A DNA stretch of 16,596 bases from Armatimonadota bacterium (GTDB lineage: Bacteria; Armatimonadota; Zipacnadia; Zipacnadales; VGFC01): NCBI GenBank assembly GCA_016869015.1, contig VGFB01000017.1:1-16596 (forward strand). The letters are read 5' to 3'. Position 1 is the first letter of the stretch. The number at the start of each line of letters is the position of its first letter. This document shows positions 7,301 to 14,114 of the stretch, piece after piece. Position numbers and translations under genes: made by a program. Below the pieces are notes generated by a model. That model ran no database searches. It was not told the origin of the DNA and worked only from the letters and a program-made list of their open reading frames with translations.

Positions 7301-8137
7301 TCAGCCGAAGAGGGGCTCCCCGATCTCGGCCGCCTTGGCCGCCATCAGGCTGCCGCGCGCCGCCTTCACGAGGGCCGGCAGCGTCATCGGGATCTCGGGA
7401 TCGTCGGGCGGACAGGCGATGCCGCCGATGCTGCAGGAGACGTCGAGCGGCGGGTCCTCGGCCCGCACCACCGGGGCGTAACCTGTGATGGCCCCCACGA
7501 TCCGTGCCGCGCCGATCCGCACCTCGTCCTTGGGGCCCTGCATCAGCAGGCCGAACCGCGCGCCCGCCCAGTGCGCCGCGAAGTCCCCCCCCCGCAGCAC
7601 CCGATCCAGGACCTGGCCGACTTGGGCGATGAGAGCGTCGGCCACGAGGGGTCCGTGCTCCAGGTTGATCGGCCAGACGCCCTCGACGTCAAGGAAGGCG
7701 AGGCAGAAGTGCGACTGGTAGCGTTCGGCGCGCTCGATCTCCTGCTCGAGCCTCATCAGAAGAGCCGAGGCCGTGCCCAAGCCGGTGAGCGCATCGACGA
7801 GGGCGATGTCGGCGGCGTGCTCGATGAGCGGCCGGGGCTGGGCGACCTCATCCCGCAGAGTCCGGTCCTCGCCTTGCGGCTCCTCCTCGGCAGCGGGCTG
7901 ACCGGCGCGTGAGAGCCGGTCGGTCAGGCGGTCCATGAGCTGCTTCACGGGGTTGCGAACGAAGCGCAGGCGGCGGTCCAGCACATAGGTGGCGAGCACC
8001 TCGGCCCGGTCCCCCGTATCGCTGATGACGGGCACGTGCCAGCGGCCTTCCTTCTCATCGAGCTTGGGTTCCCCGATCCGGAGCATCCGGCTGACATTCT
8101 CGTGCACGTAGTTGGCGACTTTTTCGCGCGGATCCAC
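7301..8137 (-). CDS. Degenerate GGDEF-domain protein
   Basis: Encodes 278 residues from the GTG at 8137-8135, with GGGGGGA just upstream; the open frame continues upstream but with non-coding-looking sequence. Residues 1-65 form an unrecognised small domain (VDPREKVANYVHENVSRMLR, then HVPVISDTGDRAEVLATYVLDRRLRFV). A linker rich in Glu, Pro and Arg follows (about 75-105). Residues 112-278 align with a diguanylate cyclase domain: DALTGL (115-120), FLDVEG (148-153), INLEHG (157-162) and a final CSIGGIACP. The signature loop that should read GGDEF is AGARF (191-195), so cyclic-di-GMP synthesis is not expected. It might bind nucleotide, partner with an active cyclase or act as a scaffold. There are no membrane segments. 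It is divergent from the prepilin-like gene at 8418. Confidence 0.75.
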   Translation of the reverse strand: MDPREKVANYVHENVSRMLRIGEPKLDEKEGRWHVPVISDTGDRAEVLATYVLDRRLRFVRNPVKQLMDRLTDRLSRAGQPAAEEEPQGEDRTLRDEVAQPRPLIEHAADIALVDALTGLGTASALLMRLEQEIERAERYQSHFCLAFLDVEGVWPINLEHGPLVADALIAQVGQVLDRVLRGGDFAAHWAGARFGLLMQGPKDEVRIGAARIVGAITGYAPVVRAEDPPLDVSCSIGGIACPPDDPEIPMTLPALVKAARGSLMAAKAAEIGEPLFG

Positions 8138-8417
8138 TCTGGTCCCCCCGCGGCGCCGATCCGGCGTCCGCGTTGCTGTGATGGTCGGCACTTCGTTGGC
8201 TGCCGGCCCAATCCCTTCCTCCTTGGGTCCGAAAGTATGGGCCAGGGAGGTCGTGTAGACTGTGGTATATGGCGTGTAAGCAAAGCGTATAGGGCCGGCC
8301 CGGATCACACGGGCGACGTGCCACGAGTTGCGATGCGGCACTCGTCGACGAGCCAACCCATGTGAGCGCCGCCAGCATTCCCGGCGCGCCGATCAGACCC
8401 AAAGAGGGGTGACTGAC

Positions 8418-9173
8418 GTGAAGCGCGGATTCACACTCATCGAGCTCCTGGTCGTGATTGCGATCATCGCCATCCTGGCGGCGATCCTCTTCCCGGTGTT
8501 CGCTCGGGCGCGCGAGCAGGCGCGGTCGTCCAGCTGCTCCAGCAATGTCAAACAGCTGATGGTGGCCTTCCAGATGTACGCCTCGGACAGCGACGGCAAC
8601 CTGCCGTACTACTGGTACATCGTCTCCGGCGGCCGAGCGTGGACCTGGCCCGAGATCGTCGACCCCTATGTGAAGAACACCCAGATCCACATCTGCCCGA
8701 GCGCCCCGCTGACCGCGACCACCTACTGGGCAACAGCCCCCGCGGGGACGGCGGTAGTGAGCACCTACTGCTGGCCGAGTTGGGTCAAGTACTCATGGTA
8801 CAACTGGTATGGCACCACGATGTTCGCGGGGTACCCGACCGGAACGTCGGGCGTGAAGGTCAACGCGTGGGACGTGGTGGCGCACGGGATGGACGAAGTG
8901 GACAAGCCGGCCGAGGCGGCCTTGCTGGTGGAAGGCCACTACATCGCATACTACCCGGTGGCAGGCATGCGGTTCGGGTCGGCCTACACCAGCGGGTTCG
9001 GGCAGGTCGGGAACGCCAACATCTACCGGCACAACGGCGGCCACAACGTCGGCTTCTGCGACGGCCACGTGAAGTTCATCGGCGGGCAGGATTACATGAC
9101 CAACAGCTCGGCCCGGACCACCGGCACGTACGCCGGACGGCCCCAGAGCCCGTTCATGCGGGTCGGGCCGTAG
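8418..9173 (+). CDS. Prepilin-type protein with H-x9-DG motif
   Basis: Encodes 251 residues from a GTG at 8418, with an AGAGGGG ribosome site. The N-terminus is a textbook type IV prepilin signal: MKRG cut before F5, with E9 at position +5, then a hydrophobic helix to about residue 24. FPVFARAREQARSSSCSSN follows, the form seen in Armatimonadota pseudopilin-like proteins. The middle is rich in Trp and Tyr (WVKYSWYNWYG). The C-terminal part has RHNGGHNVGFCDGHVKF: H205 with D215-G216 forms the H-x9-DG motif of the large DUF1559-type prepilin-processing-associated family. It should be processed by a prepilin peptidase and assembled into, or attached to, a pseudopilus or surface structure; the true function of the family is unsettled. 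No pilus assembly gene is in the window, as usual for these dispersed paralogues. Confidence 0.92.
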   Translation: MKRGFTLIELLVVIAIIAILAAILFPVFARAREQARSSSCSSNVKQLMVAFQMYASDSDGNLPYYWYIVSGGRAWTWPEIVDPYVKNTQIHICPSAPLTATTYWATAPAGTAVVSTYCWPSWVKYSWYNWYGTTMFAGYPTGTSGVKVNAWDVVAHGMDEVDKPAEAALLVEGHYIAYYPVAGMRFGSAYTSGFGQVGNANIYRHNGGHNVGFCDGHVKFIGGQDYMTNSSARTTGTYAGRPQSPFMRVGP

Positions 9174-9200
9174 GTCCGGGTCGGGAGCCGCGATGCCAGC

Positions 9201-9239
9201 CGGTCCTCGCCCGAACCAGACTACGTCGGGTGAGGACCG
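9201..9239 (+). terminator. Long hairpin after the prepilin-like gene
   Basis: A 14-bp stem (9201-9214 with 9226-9239, one GU pair) closes an 11-base loop. It begins 28 bases after the prepilin stop and ends 51 bases before the next start. No T-run follows, so it could be a factor-dependent terminator, an mRNA-stabilising structure that sets a higher dose of the prepilin than of downstream genes, or an operator. Confidence 0.5.
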
Positions 9240-9290
9240 CGTGGTTGTGCGTTCGATGGCGCGCCACGCGCCGAGGAGGTCTTAGAGCCG

Positions 9291-9518
9291 ATGAAACCCA
9301 AGGTTGCGATCGTCGCGCTGGTCGCCATTCTGGCAGTGGTTGCCGCGGGCTGCGTGGGCTACGTCACCTTCGGCCCGAAGCACCACGCCGGTCCCGCCCA
9401 GCCCGAGGAAAGCCCGACCATACAGACCCAGGACGGGTCCGTGGCCGCGGGCGTCAGCACGCAGGCCTGTGCCGGCCTGCCGCCGCCGCCCGGATGGCTG
9501 GCGCCCGAGGGTCAGTGA
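9291..9518 (+). CDS. Small putative lipoprotein
   Basis: Encodes 75 residues from the ATG at 9291, with GAGGAGGT at 9273-9280 as a strong ribosome site. The N-terminus is MKPK followed by a hydrophobic stretch (VAIVALVAILAVVAAG) and C21. AAGC is an acceptable though not ideal lipobox, so it is either a lipoprotein or a single-span membrane protein. The remaining 54 residues are Pro, Gly and Ala rich with one more cysteine (C60) and no known domain. I do not recognise a family. It lies between the prepilin-like protein and the glycosyltransferase on the same strand and may be co-transcribed with them. The ribosome site and coherent N-terminal signal argue that it is real. Confidence 0.6.
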   Translation: MKPKVAIVALVAILAVVAAGCVGYVTFGPKHHAGPAQPEESPTIQTQDGSVAAGVSTQACAGLPPPPGWLAPEGQ

Positions 9519-9601
9519 GGGCGCTCCCCGGCACTTCGGTTGCTGCCGTGAGGTGCCGCAAGACCCGCGTGCCCCCGTGGCGCGCCCCTTGAGGATGCAC
9601 T

Positions 9602-10768
9602 GTGCGCCTTCTCTTCCTCGCGGGCGACTACCCCCCGGCCTTCGGTGGAATCCAGAAGCTGGTCCACGGGCTCTGCGTCGCTCTGGTGGCCGCAGGCCAT
9701 GAGGTCCGCATCATCGCTGCCGCGCAGGCCGGTGCTGAAGCGATCGACACGGCCTCCGGCATCCCGACTGTGCGCTGCCCGACACCCGGCCGGCTGCGTG
9801 CGGCCTGGAACATGGGCCGCGCGGTCCGCCGGGCCCTGGCGGATGGGTGGACGCCCGAGGCAATCGTCGCCACGAAGTGGAGCCCCGAGGGTCACGCCTA
9901 TCTGGCCGCCGGAGGCCGCGGCCAGGCGCCGATGGTGCTGATGGGCTACGGTCGGGAGTTCCTGCCGGAACCTCATCGGAGGCTGCGCGGGATCGCCCAG
10001 CGCGCGGTCCTGCGCACGGCGTGCGGGGTCGTCGCGTGCAGCCGGTTCACGGCCTCGCAGTTTGAGGCGGCCGGCGTTGAGACCGGGCGCATTCGGGTCG
10101 TCTACCCGGGGGTGGACCCCGCCGAGTTCGCCCCGTCGGCAGACCTCGAGGCAGCGCGCCGGCGGCTGGCATGGCCGGAGGGTCCCACGCTCCTGACGGT
10201 GGGGCGCCTCGTGCGGCGCAAGGGCGTGGACACCGTGATCGAGGCGCTGCCGCGCATCGCGGTCGCCGTGCCCGAGGTGAGCTATGTCGTCATCGGCGGC
10301 GGGCCCGAGGCAGAGCGCGTGCGACGGCAGGCACAGGACCTCGGGGTCGGCGAGAGGGTTCGGATGCTCGGCTCGGCCTCCGACGCGGACAAGGTGGCGG
10401 CCCTGCACCTGTGCAGCGTGTTCGCCATGCCCAGCCGCGACCTGCCGACCGAACCGCCGGAGGGCTTCGGCATCGTGTACCAGGAAGCGAACCTCTGCGG
10501 GAAGCCGGTGATCGGGGCCAACACCGGGGGCGTCGCCGAGGCCATCGAGGACGGAGTGAGCGGCCTGCTGATCGAGCCGGATGCGCCGGAGCAGTTCGCC
10601 GATGCGGCGATCGCTCTCCTGAGCGACCCGGCGCTGGCGGCCTCCCTGGGCGAAGCGGGGGGGCGTCGCGCCGCGGAGCGCTTCGCCTGGCGGGCCATCG
10701 CGCCGAGCTACGCCGCCGCGGTGGCAGAGCTCATCTCGGTCCGGGGTCAGAGCGCGAAGTGCTCGTAG
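9602..10768 (+). CDS. Family 4 glycosyltransferase
   Basis: Encodes 388 residues from a GTG at 9602, with GAGG 7 bases upstream. It has the two-Rossmann GT-B fold of family GT4. The N-terminal acceptor domain starts RLLFLAGDYPPAFGGIQKLV, with the glycine-rich GG-I loop. The C-terminal donor domain carries LLTVGRLVRRKGVDTVIEAL, YVVIGGGPEAERV, MPSR and the E-x7-E nucleotide-sugar motif (E287-GFGIVYQ-E295), then GKPVIGANTGGVAEAI. Such enzymes are retaining transferases that add a hexose from a nucleotide or lipid-linked donor to a lipid, oligosaccharide or protein. They are cytoplasmic or membrane-associated. The acceptor is unknown. Its 3' end overlaps the oppositely oriented flavocytochrome gene by 22 bases. 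Confidence 0.92.
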   Translation: MRLLFLAGDYPPAFGGIQKLVHGLCVALVAAGHEVRIIAAAQAGAEAIDTASGIPTVRCPTPGRLRAAWNMGRAVRRALADGWTPEAIVATKWSPEGHAYLAAGGRGQAPMVLMGYGREFLPEPHRRLRGIAQRAVLRTACGVVACSRFTASQFEAAGVETGRIRVVYPGVDPAEFAPSADLEAARRRLAWPEGPTLLTVGRLVRRKGVDTVIEALPRIAVAVPEVSYVVIGGGPEAERVRRQAQDLGVGERVRMLGSASDADKVAALHLCSVFAMPSRDLPTEPPEGFGIVYQEANLCGKPVIGANTGGVAEAIEDGVSGLLIEPDAPEQFADAAIALLSDPALAASLGEAGGRRAAERFAWRAIAPSYAAAVAELISVRGQSAKCS

Positions 10769-12084
10769 TGGACTCGTGAGCGCGGGACGCCCAGAGCGCG
10801 CAACGCGCGGAGGGTGTCGCGCAGCATCGATGGCGGACCGCAGACGTAGAACCCCTTGCCCGTCACCTCGCCGCACAGCCGGGAGATCTTCTCGCCGTCG
10901 ATGTGCCCTTGCTCACCGGTCCAGGAGTCGTCGGGCCGGCTGAGCACGTGCGCCACTCGCAGCCGCGGAACACCCCCCGCTTCGATCTCCGCCAGCTCCT
11001 GCCGGAAGGCAATGTCCTCCTCCGTGCGATTCCCGTAGATCAGCAACACGTCGCGCTGCTCTCCGGTCGCGCGCAGATGGCGGATCATGCTCATCAGGGG
11101 CGTGATGCCGATCCCGGCGGCCAGGAAGACCAACTGCTCCTCCTTGGGGTGCAGCAGGTAGGAGAAGCGGCCGAAGGGCGGAGAGACGCACGCGCGGTCC
11201 CCGGGCTGAACGCGATCGATACGGCGCGTGAAGTCCCCGCTCGCCTTGATGGTGAAGCTCAGCATGGCGCTGTTGGCCGGGTCGGAGGCCGCGGTGAACG
11301 GGTGGTCCTCGTCTCCGACCCCCGGGAGGTCCAGCGACACGAAGCGGAACTGCCCGGGCAGACCCTCCTCACCGCGCGTCCGCGAGAGGCGCTCGAGAGC
11401 CACGGTCCACACCGTCGGCGTCTCCCGCGTGACGGCCTGGACCCGGTAGTTGGGCGGCCGACCCAAGACGGGGGGCGACTGCCGGTAGCGATTGTAGGCC
11501 AGGATCGCGACGATCAGCAGGGCGAAGACGGCCGCTCGGATGGGCTTGTTGTCCAGGTCGTCGGAGACGTTGAGCGCGTGACCCAGGCCGCCGACCAGGA
11601 CGACGATCGCGGCGAACCCGTGCAGCAGCCGCCAGCGGTCGTAGGGCAGTCGGAGTGCCGCGCGAAACACGGCGGCCGGGCCCATCGCGACGGCCGCCAG
11701 GAGGGCCGCCTTGCCGGCCCAGAGGTACCACGGAGCGCGCAGGTCGGTCAGCAGGCCCGCGCCCTGCTCTCCGCAGGCCAGCAGCAAGGGGTGAGCCAGA
11801 AGCAGGGCGGCTGCCGCGATGCCCATGGACTTGTGGAAGCGGAAGACGCGGTCGAGGCCGAAGGGCCGCTCTGGCCACGGAAGACGCGCCGACAGCACGA
11901 ACTGCAGGGCCACGATGCCGTAGCCCAGCAGCGCCGCGGCCTTGCCGGCCTCCACGAGGGAGAGCTCCAGGGAGCCCGCGCGCGCGACCAGGGAGGCTCC
12001 CAGCGGGAGGGCCGCCAGCAGAACGTAGGCCCCGAGGGGGGGCAGGCGGTCGCGGTAGGAGGCGGGTTGGGGCGGTGGGCTCAT
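10747..12084 (-). CDS. Ferric-reductase-like flavocytochrome oxidoreductase
   Basis: Encodes 445 residues from the ATG at 12084-12082. The open frame extends far upstream, but only antisense to the kinase and SIS genes. Residues 15-200 contain about six hydrophobic helices with two H-x13-H pairs (H84/H98 and H155/H169), the spacing used by NOX and ferric reductases to hold two hemes across the membrane. Residues 210-310 are an FAD-binding barrel (GQFRFVSLDLPG; DHPFTAAS at 260-267). Residues 315-445 are the NAD(P)-binding domain (FLAAGIGITPLMSMIRHL, YGNRTEEDI, YVCGPPSM) ending YEHFAL. No 2Fe-2S ferredoxin domain is present. It probably carries electrons from NAD(P)H through FAD and heme across the inner membrane to ferric iron, oxygen or another acceptor. 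It stands alone on this strand. Confidence 0.88.
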   Translation of the reverse strand: MSPPPQPASYRDRLPPLGAYVLLAALPLGASLVARAGSLELSLVEAGKAAALLGYGIVALQFVLSARLPWPERPFGLDRVFRFHKSMGIAAAALLLAHPLLLACGEQGAGLLTDLRAPWYLWAGKAALLAAVAMGPAAVFRAALRLPYDRWRLLHGFAAIVVLVGGLGHALNVSDDLDNKPIRAAVFALLIVAILAYNRYRQSPPVLGRPPNYRVQAVTRETPTVWTVALERLSRTRGEEGLPGQFRFVSLDLPGVGDEDHPFTAASDPANSAMLSFTIKASGDFTRRIDRVQPGDRACVSPPFGRFSYLLHPKEEQLVFLAAGIGITPLMSMIRHLRATGEQRDVLLIYGNRTEEDIAFRQELAEIEAGGVPRLRVAHVLSRPDDSWTGEQGHIDGEKISRLCGEVTGKGFYVCGPPSMLRDTLRALRALGVPRSRVHYEHFAL

Positions 12085-12120
12085 GGGCCTGGTGAGGGGC
12101 GGGCGCGAACGCCGCCGTCC

Positions 12121-12149
12121 TTGCCAAGGTGGGACGTTCCTGCTATACT
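12121..12149 (+). promoter_or_regulatory. Sigma70-type promoter of the kinase/SIS cassette
   Basis: TTGCCA (12121-12126), a 17-base spacer and TATACT (12144-12149). TGC immediately precedes the -10, giving an extended -10 element. Transcription would begin near 12156, about 148 bases before the kinase ATG. Confidence 0.7.
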
Positions 12150-12156
12150 TCGCGCG

Positions 12157-12303
12157 CCTCGGAAGGCCCGTAGATCGGCCATTTCGGGCCTGTTCGGGCC
12201 CGCCGAGCGGATACGGATTCGGTCCCACGGGGCGCGCGCCGGACGGCGCGGCCCTGTCGGCCCCTTCCCACGTTCGCCCTCCGGATGGGAGCCACCTCGT
12301 CGC
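12157..12303 (+). promoter_or_regulatory. Structured leader of the kinase/SIS cassette
   Basis: The untranslated stretch between promoter and ATG can fold into several GC-rich elements. CTCGG (12158-12162) with CCGAG (12203-12207) encloses GGCCCG/CGGGCC (12165-12170 with 12185-12190) and the palindrome CGGGCCCG (12195-12202). A second hairpin pairs CGCGCC (12235-12240) with GGCGCG (12245-12250). It matches no riboswitch I recognise. High GC makes chance pairing likely, so function is unproven. Confidence 0.35.
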
Positions 12304-13332
12304 ATGGACGGCAACGGTCTGGTCGTGGCGTTGGAGGGCGGGGGATCGAAGACGATCGCGCTGGCGGTGGAGGCCTCGGGGCAGGTTGTGGCGTCCGGTC
12401 GGGGCGGCTCTTCGCTGGCGCTCTATGTCGGCGAGAAGGGCGCCGTGCAGGCCGTTGAGGAGGCCTTGGGCGCGGTGGCGAAGGCCGTGGACCCCGGCGA
12501 CGTCGTGCTGGTTGCGGGGGCGATGGTGGGCAGGGGGTTCTCGGCGGACCCGTCCGACGTAGTGGGCCGGCTGTTCCCGACGGCCCGGCTTCTGCCCCTC
12601 CATGAGGGGAACGCGGCGCTGCGTGGGGCGACGCTCGAGGCGGCTGGCGCCGTGGCCCTGTCGGGCACGGGCGCCTTCGGGCGGGCGGTCGGGGAGGCCG
12701 GGCGCGAGGGTCATGTGGGCGGCAACGGACCGCTGGTCGGCGATGAGGGCAGCGGCCACTGGATCGCCGTGGAGGCGATCCGGCGCGCCCTCTGGTCGCG
12801 CGACGGCCGCGGCCCGGCGACGGCGCTGGTGGAGGGCATCTGCCGGCATTACGAGCTGGAGCGTTTGGGCTGGATCATCGGGCGGCTGTACGGCGAGGAC
12901 CGGATGAACCGACACGAGATCGCCTCGCTGGCGCCCGTAGTCGTGGAGGCCTCCCGGGCCGGGGACGCCGTCGCCGGCGAGATCCTGGCGGAGGCGGCTC
13001 GGCTGCTGGCGGCCCAGGTTGTGGCGGCGATCCGGCGTGTGACGGAGGCGGGGGACGCCTGGAGCGGGGCGGTCCCCTTCGGCTGCACGGGAGGGGTGCT
13101 GCTCGGCTCGCCCGAGTTGCGGGCGCTGGTCGCTCGCGAGGTGGCGTCCTTCGTACCGGAGATCGAGCCTCGCGAACCCCGCCTGCCGCCGGTGGGCGGC
13201 GTGGCGGTTGAGGCCCTGCAAGCCGTGGGCATCCTGACCGACGAAGCGGTGGTTGGCACGCTCGCGGGAAGCCTGCCTCCCGGCGTCGGGGGCGTGTTGG
13301 CTCGGCCCGTCGCCGGATCCTGGACGGAGTGA
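12304..13332 (+). CDS. BadF/BadG-family sugar kinase (N-acetylglucosamine kinase-like)
   Basis: Encodes 342 residues from the ATG at 12304, with GGGAG upstream. It belongs to the ASKHA ATPase superfamily, BadF/BadG/BcrA/BcrD group (PF01869), which includes N-acetylglucosamine kinases. Motifs in order: VALEGGGSKTIALAV (phosphate-1 loop, residues 8-22; Glu11 stands where Asp is usual), VALSGTGAFG (phosphate-2), GGNGPLVGDEGSGHWI (the family hallmark) and FGCTGGVLLGS near the adenosine site. Expected reaction is ATP-dependent phosphorylation of an amino sugar in the cytoplasm. The SIS protein starts 6 bases after the stop, so they form an operon; kinase plus SIS protein points to phospho-amino-sugar metabolism. 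The benzoyl-CoA-reductase activator role of other family members is unlikely because no such reductase is nearby. Confidence 0.85.
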   Translation: MDGNGLVVALEGGGSKTIALAVEASGQVVASGRGGSSLALYVGEKGAVQAVEEALGAVAKAVDPGDVVLVAGAMVGRGFSADPSDVVGRLFPTARLLPLHEGNAALRGATLEAAGAVALSGTGAFGRAVGEAGREGHVGGNGPLVGDEGSGHWIAVEAIRRALWSRDGRGPATALVEGICRHYELERLGWIIGRLYGEDRMNRHEIASLAPVVVEASRAGDAVAGEILAEAARLLAAQVVAAIRRVTEAGDAWSGAVPFGCTGGVLLGSPELRALVAREVASFVPEIEPREPRLPPVGGVAVEALQAVGILTDEAVVGTLAGSLPPGVGGVLARPVAGSWTE

Positions 13333-13338
13333 GACCCC

Positions 13339-14082
13339 ATGCTGGCCGTAGACTACCTGAATGTGGTTCGTGAGGTGCTCGACCGGATCCAGCAGACGCA
13401 GCTGGAGGGAATCGACGAGGCAGCCGCCCTGATCGCGGCTTCGGCCGTCGACGGCGGGGCCTGGCACCTGCACGACACGGGGCACATGGTCTCTCAGGAG
13501 CTCATCCATCGGGCGGGTGGCCTCCTCCTGATCACCCCACTGACGTACTCCTTCGGAGTGAACAACCCGGTCCGTGCCAGCGAGAAGCGTCAGGCCAAAG
13601 AGACCGTCCGCAGCGACCGGATCGTGGGGGTGGGGCAGCGCATCATCGAGTCCTCCAACATGGCGCCGGGGGATGTGCTGATGATCGGCTCGGTCTCCGG
13701 ACGCAACGCCTCCTCCATCGACCTGGCCCTGGCCGCGCGGGAGGCCGGCATCAAGGTCGTCGCCGTCACCAGCCTCGCGTACTCCTCGTCGGTGGCGTCC
13801 ACCCACCCCAGCGGTCTGAGGCTCTTTGAGGCCGCCGATGTGGCCCTGGACAACTGCGGTGTGCCGGGAGACGCCGCGTTGGGCGTGGCGGGCCTGGACA
13901 CGCCGTTCGGGCCCACCTCGGGGATCGGGGCCGCCTGCGTCTGCTGGTGTGTCTGCGCCCAGGTCGTCCAACGCCTGCTGGCGATGGGGCACAAGCCCCA
14001 CGTCTTCAAGAGCGCGAACCTCGATGGAGGCCCGGAGTTCAACCGGGCCGCCGAGGAGGCGTTCCGGAAGAGCGGACTCTGA
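13339..14082 (+). CDS. SIS-domain sugar isomerase-like protein (UPF0309 type)
   Basis: Encodes 247 residues from the ATG at 13339, 6 bases after the kinase stop; GGAG of the ribosome site lies in the kinase end. Residues about 35-220 are a SIS (sugar isomerase) domain. The phosphosugar-binding SVSGRNASS (118-126), VVAVTSLAYSSSV, THPSGLRLFEAADVALDNCG and PGDAAL match the UPF0309 group. The first loop reads HDTGHMVSQELIHRAGGL, where relatives usually have GTGHS. An unusual cysteine run CVCWCVC (200-206) sits near the C-terminus in a hydrophobic helix. SIS proteins bind or isomerise phosphosugars, or remove lactate ethers (MurQ). The pairing with a sugar kinase suggests action on its phosphorylated product. 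Exact reaction unknown. Confidence 0.87.
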   Translation: MLAVDYLNVVREVLDRIQQTQLEGIDEAAALIAASAVDGGAWHLHDTGHMVSQELIHRAGGLLLITPLTYSFGVNNPVRASEKRQAKETVRSDRIVGVGQRIIESSNMAPGDVLMIGSVSGRNASSIDLALAAREAGIKVVAVTSLAYSSSVASTHPSGLRLFEAADVALDNCGVPGDAALGVAGLDTPFGPTSGIGAACVCWCVCAQVVQRLLAMGHKPHVFKSANLDGGPEFNRAAEEAFRKSGL

Positions 14083-14114
14083 ACCGGGAAGTCCTTTCCT
14101 TGGGGGGAAGAGGT

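Noticed and set aside
7580..7594. RGGDF in the degenerate GGDEF protein taken as the active loop
   Set aside because: Alignment places these residues at the preceding helix end (usual R-x-x-D); the true loop position is AGARF nine residues later.
8341..8352. Perfect 12-bp palindrome CTCGTCGACGAG before the prepilin gene
   Set aside because: Short GC-rich palindromes are common by chance here and no second copy or promoter overlap supports an operator.
8279..8360. GCAAAGC motif upstream of the prepilin gene resembling a cyclic-di-GMP (GEMM-I) riboswitch core
   Set aside because: The paired stems, GNRA tetraloop and receptor expected of that riboswitch are not found around it; a covariance-model search would settle this.
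10903..12303. Plus-strand open frame joined upstream to the sugar kinase
   Set aside because: It is antisense to the flavocytochrome and contains the kinase promoter and leader; GC-rich DNA often lacks stops in shadow frames.
12085..14001. Very long minus-strand open frame continuing upstream of the flavocytochrome gene
   Set aside because: It is antisense to the kinase and SIS genes, has low-complexity Arg/Gly/Pro/Ala/His composition, and the recognisable protein begins at 12084.
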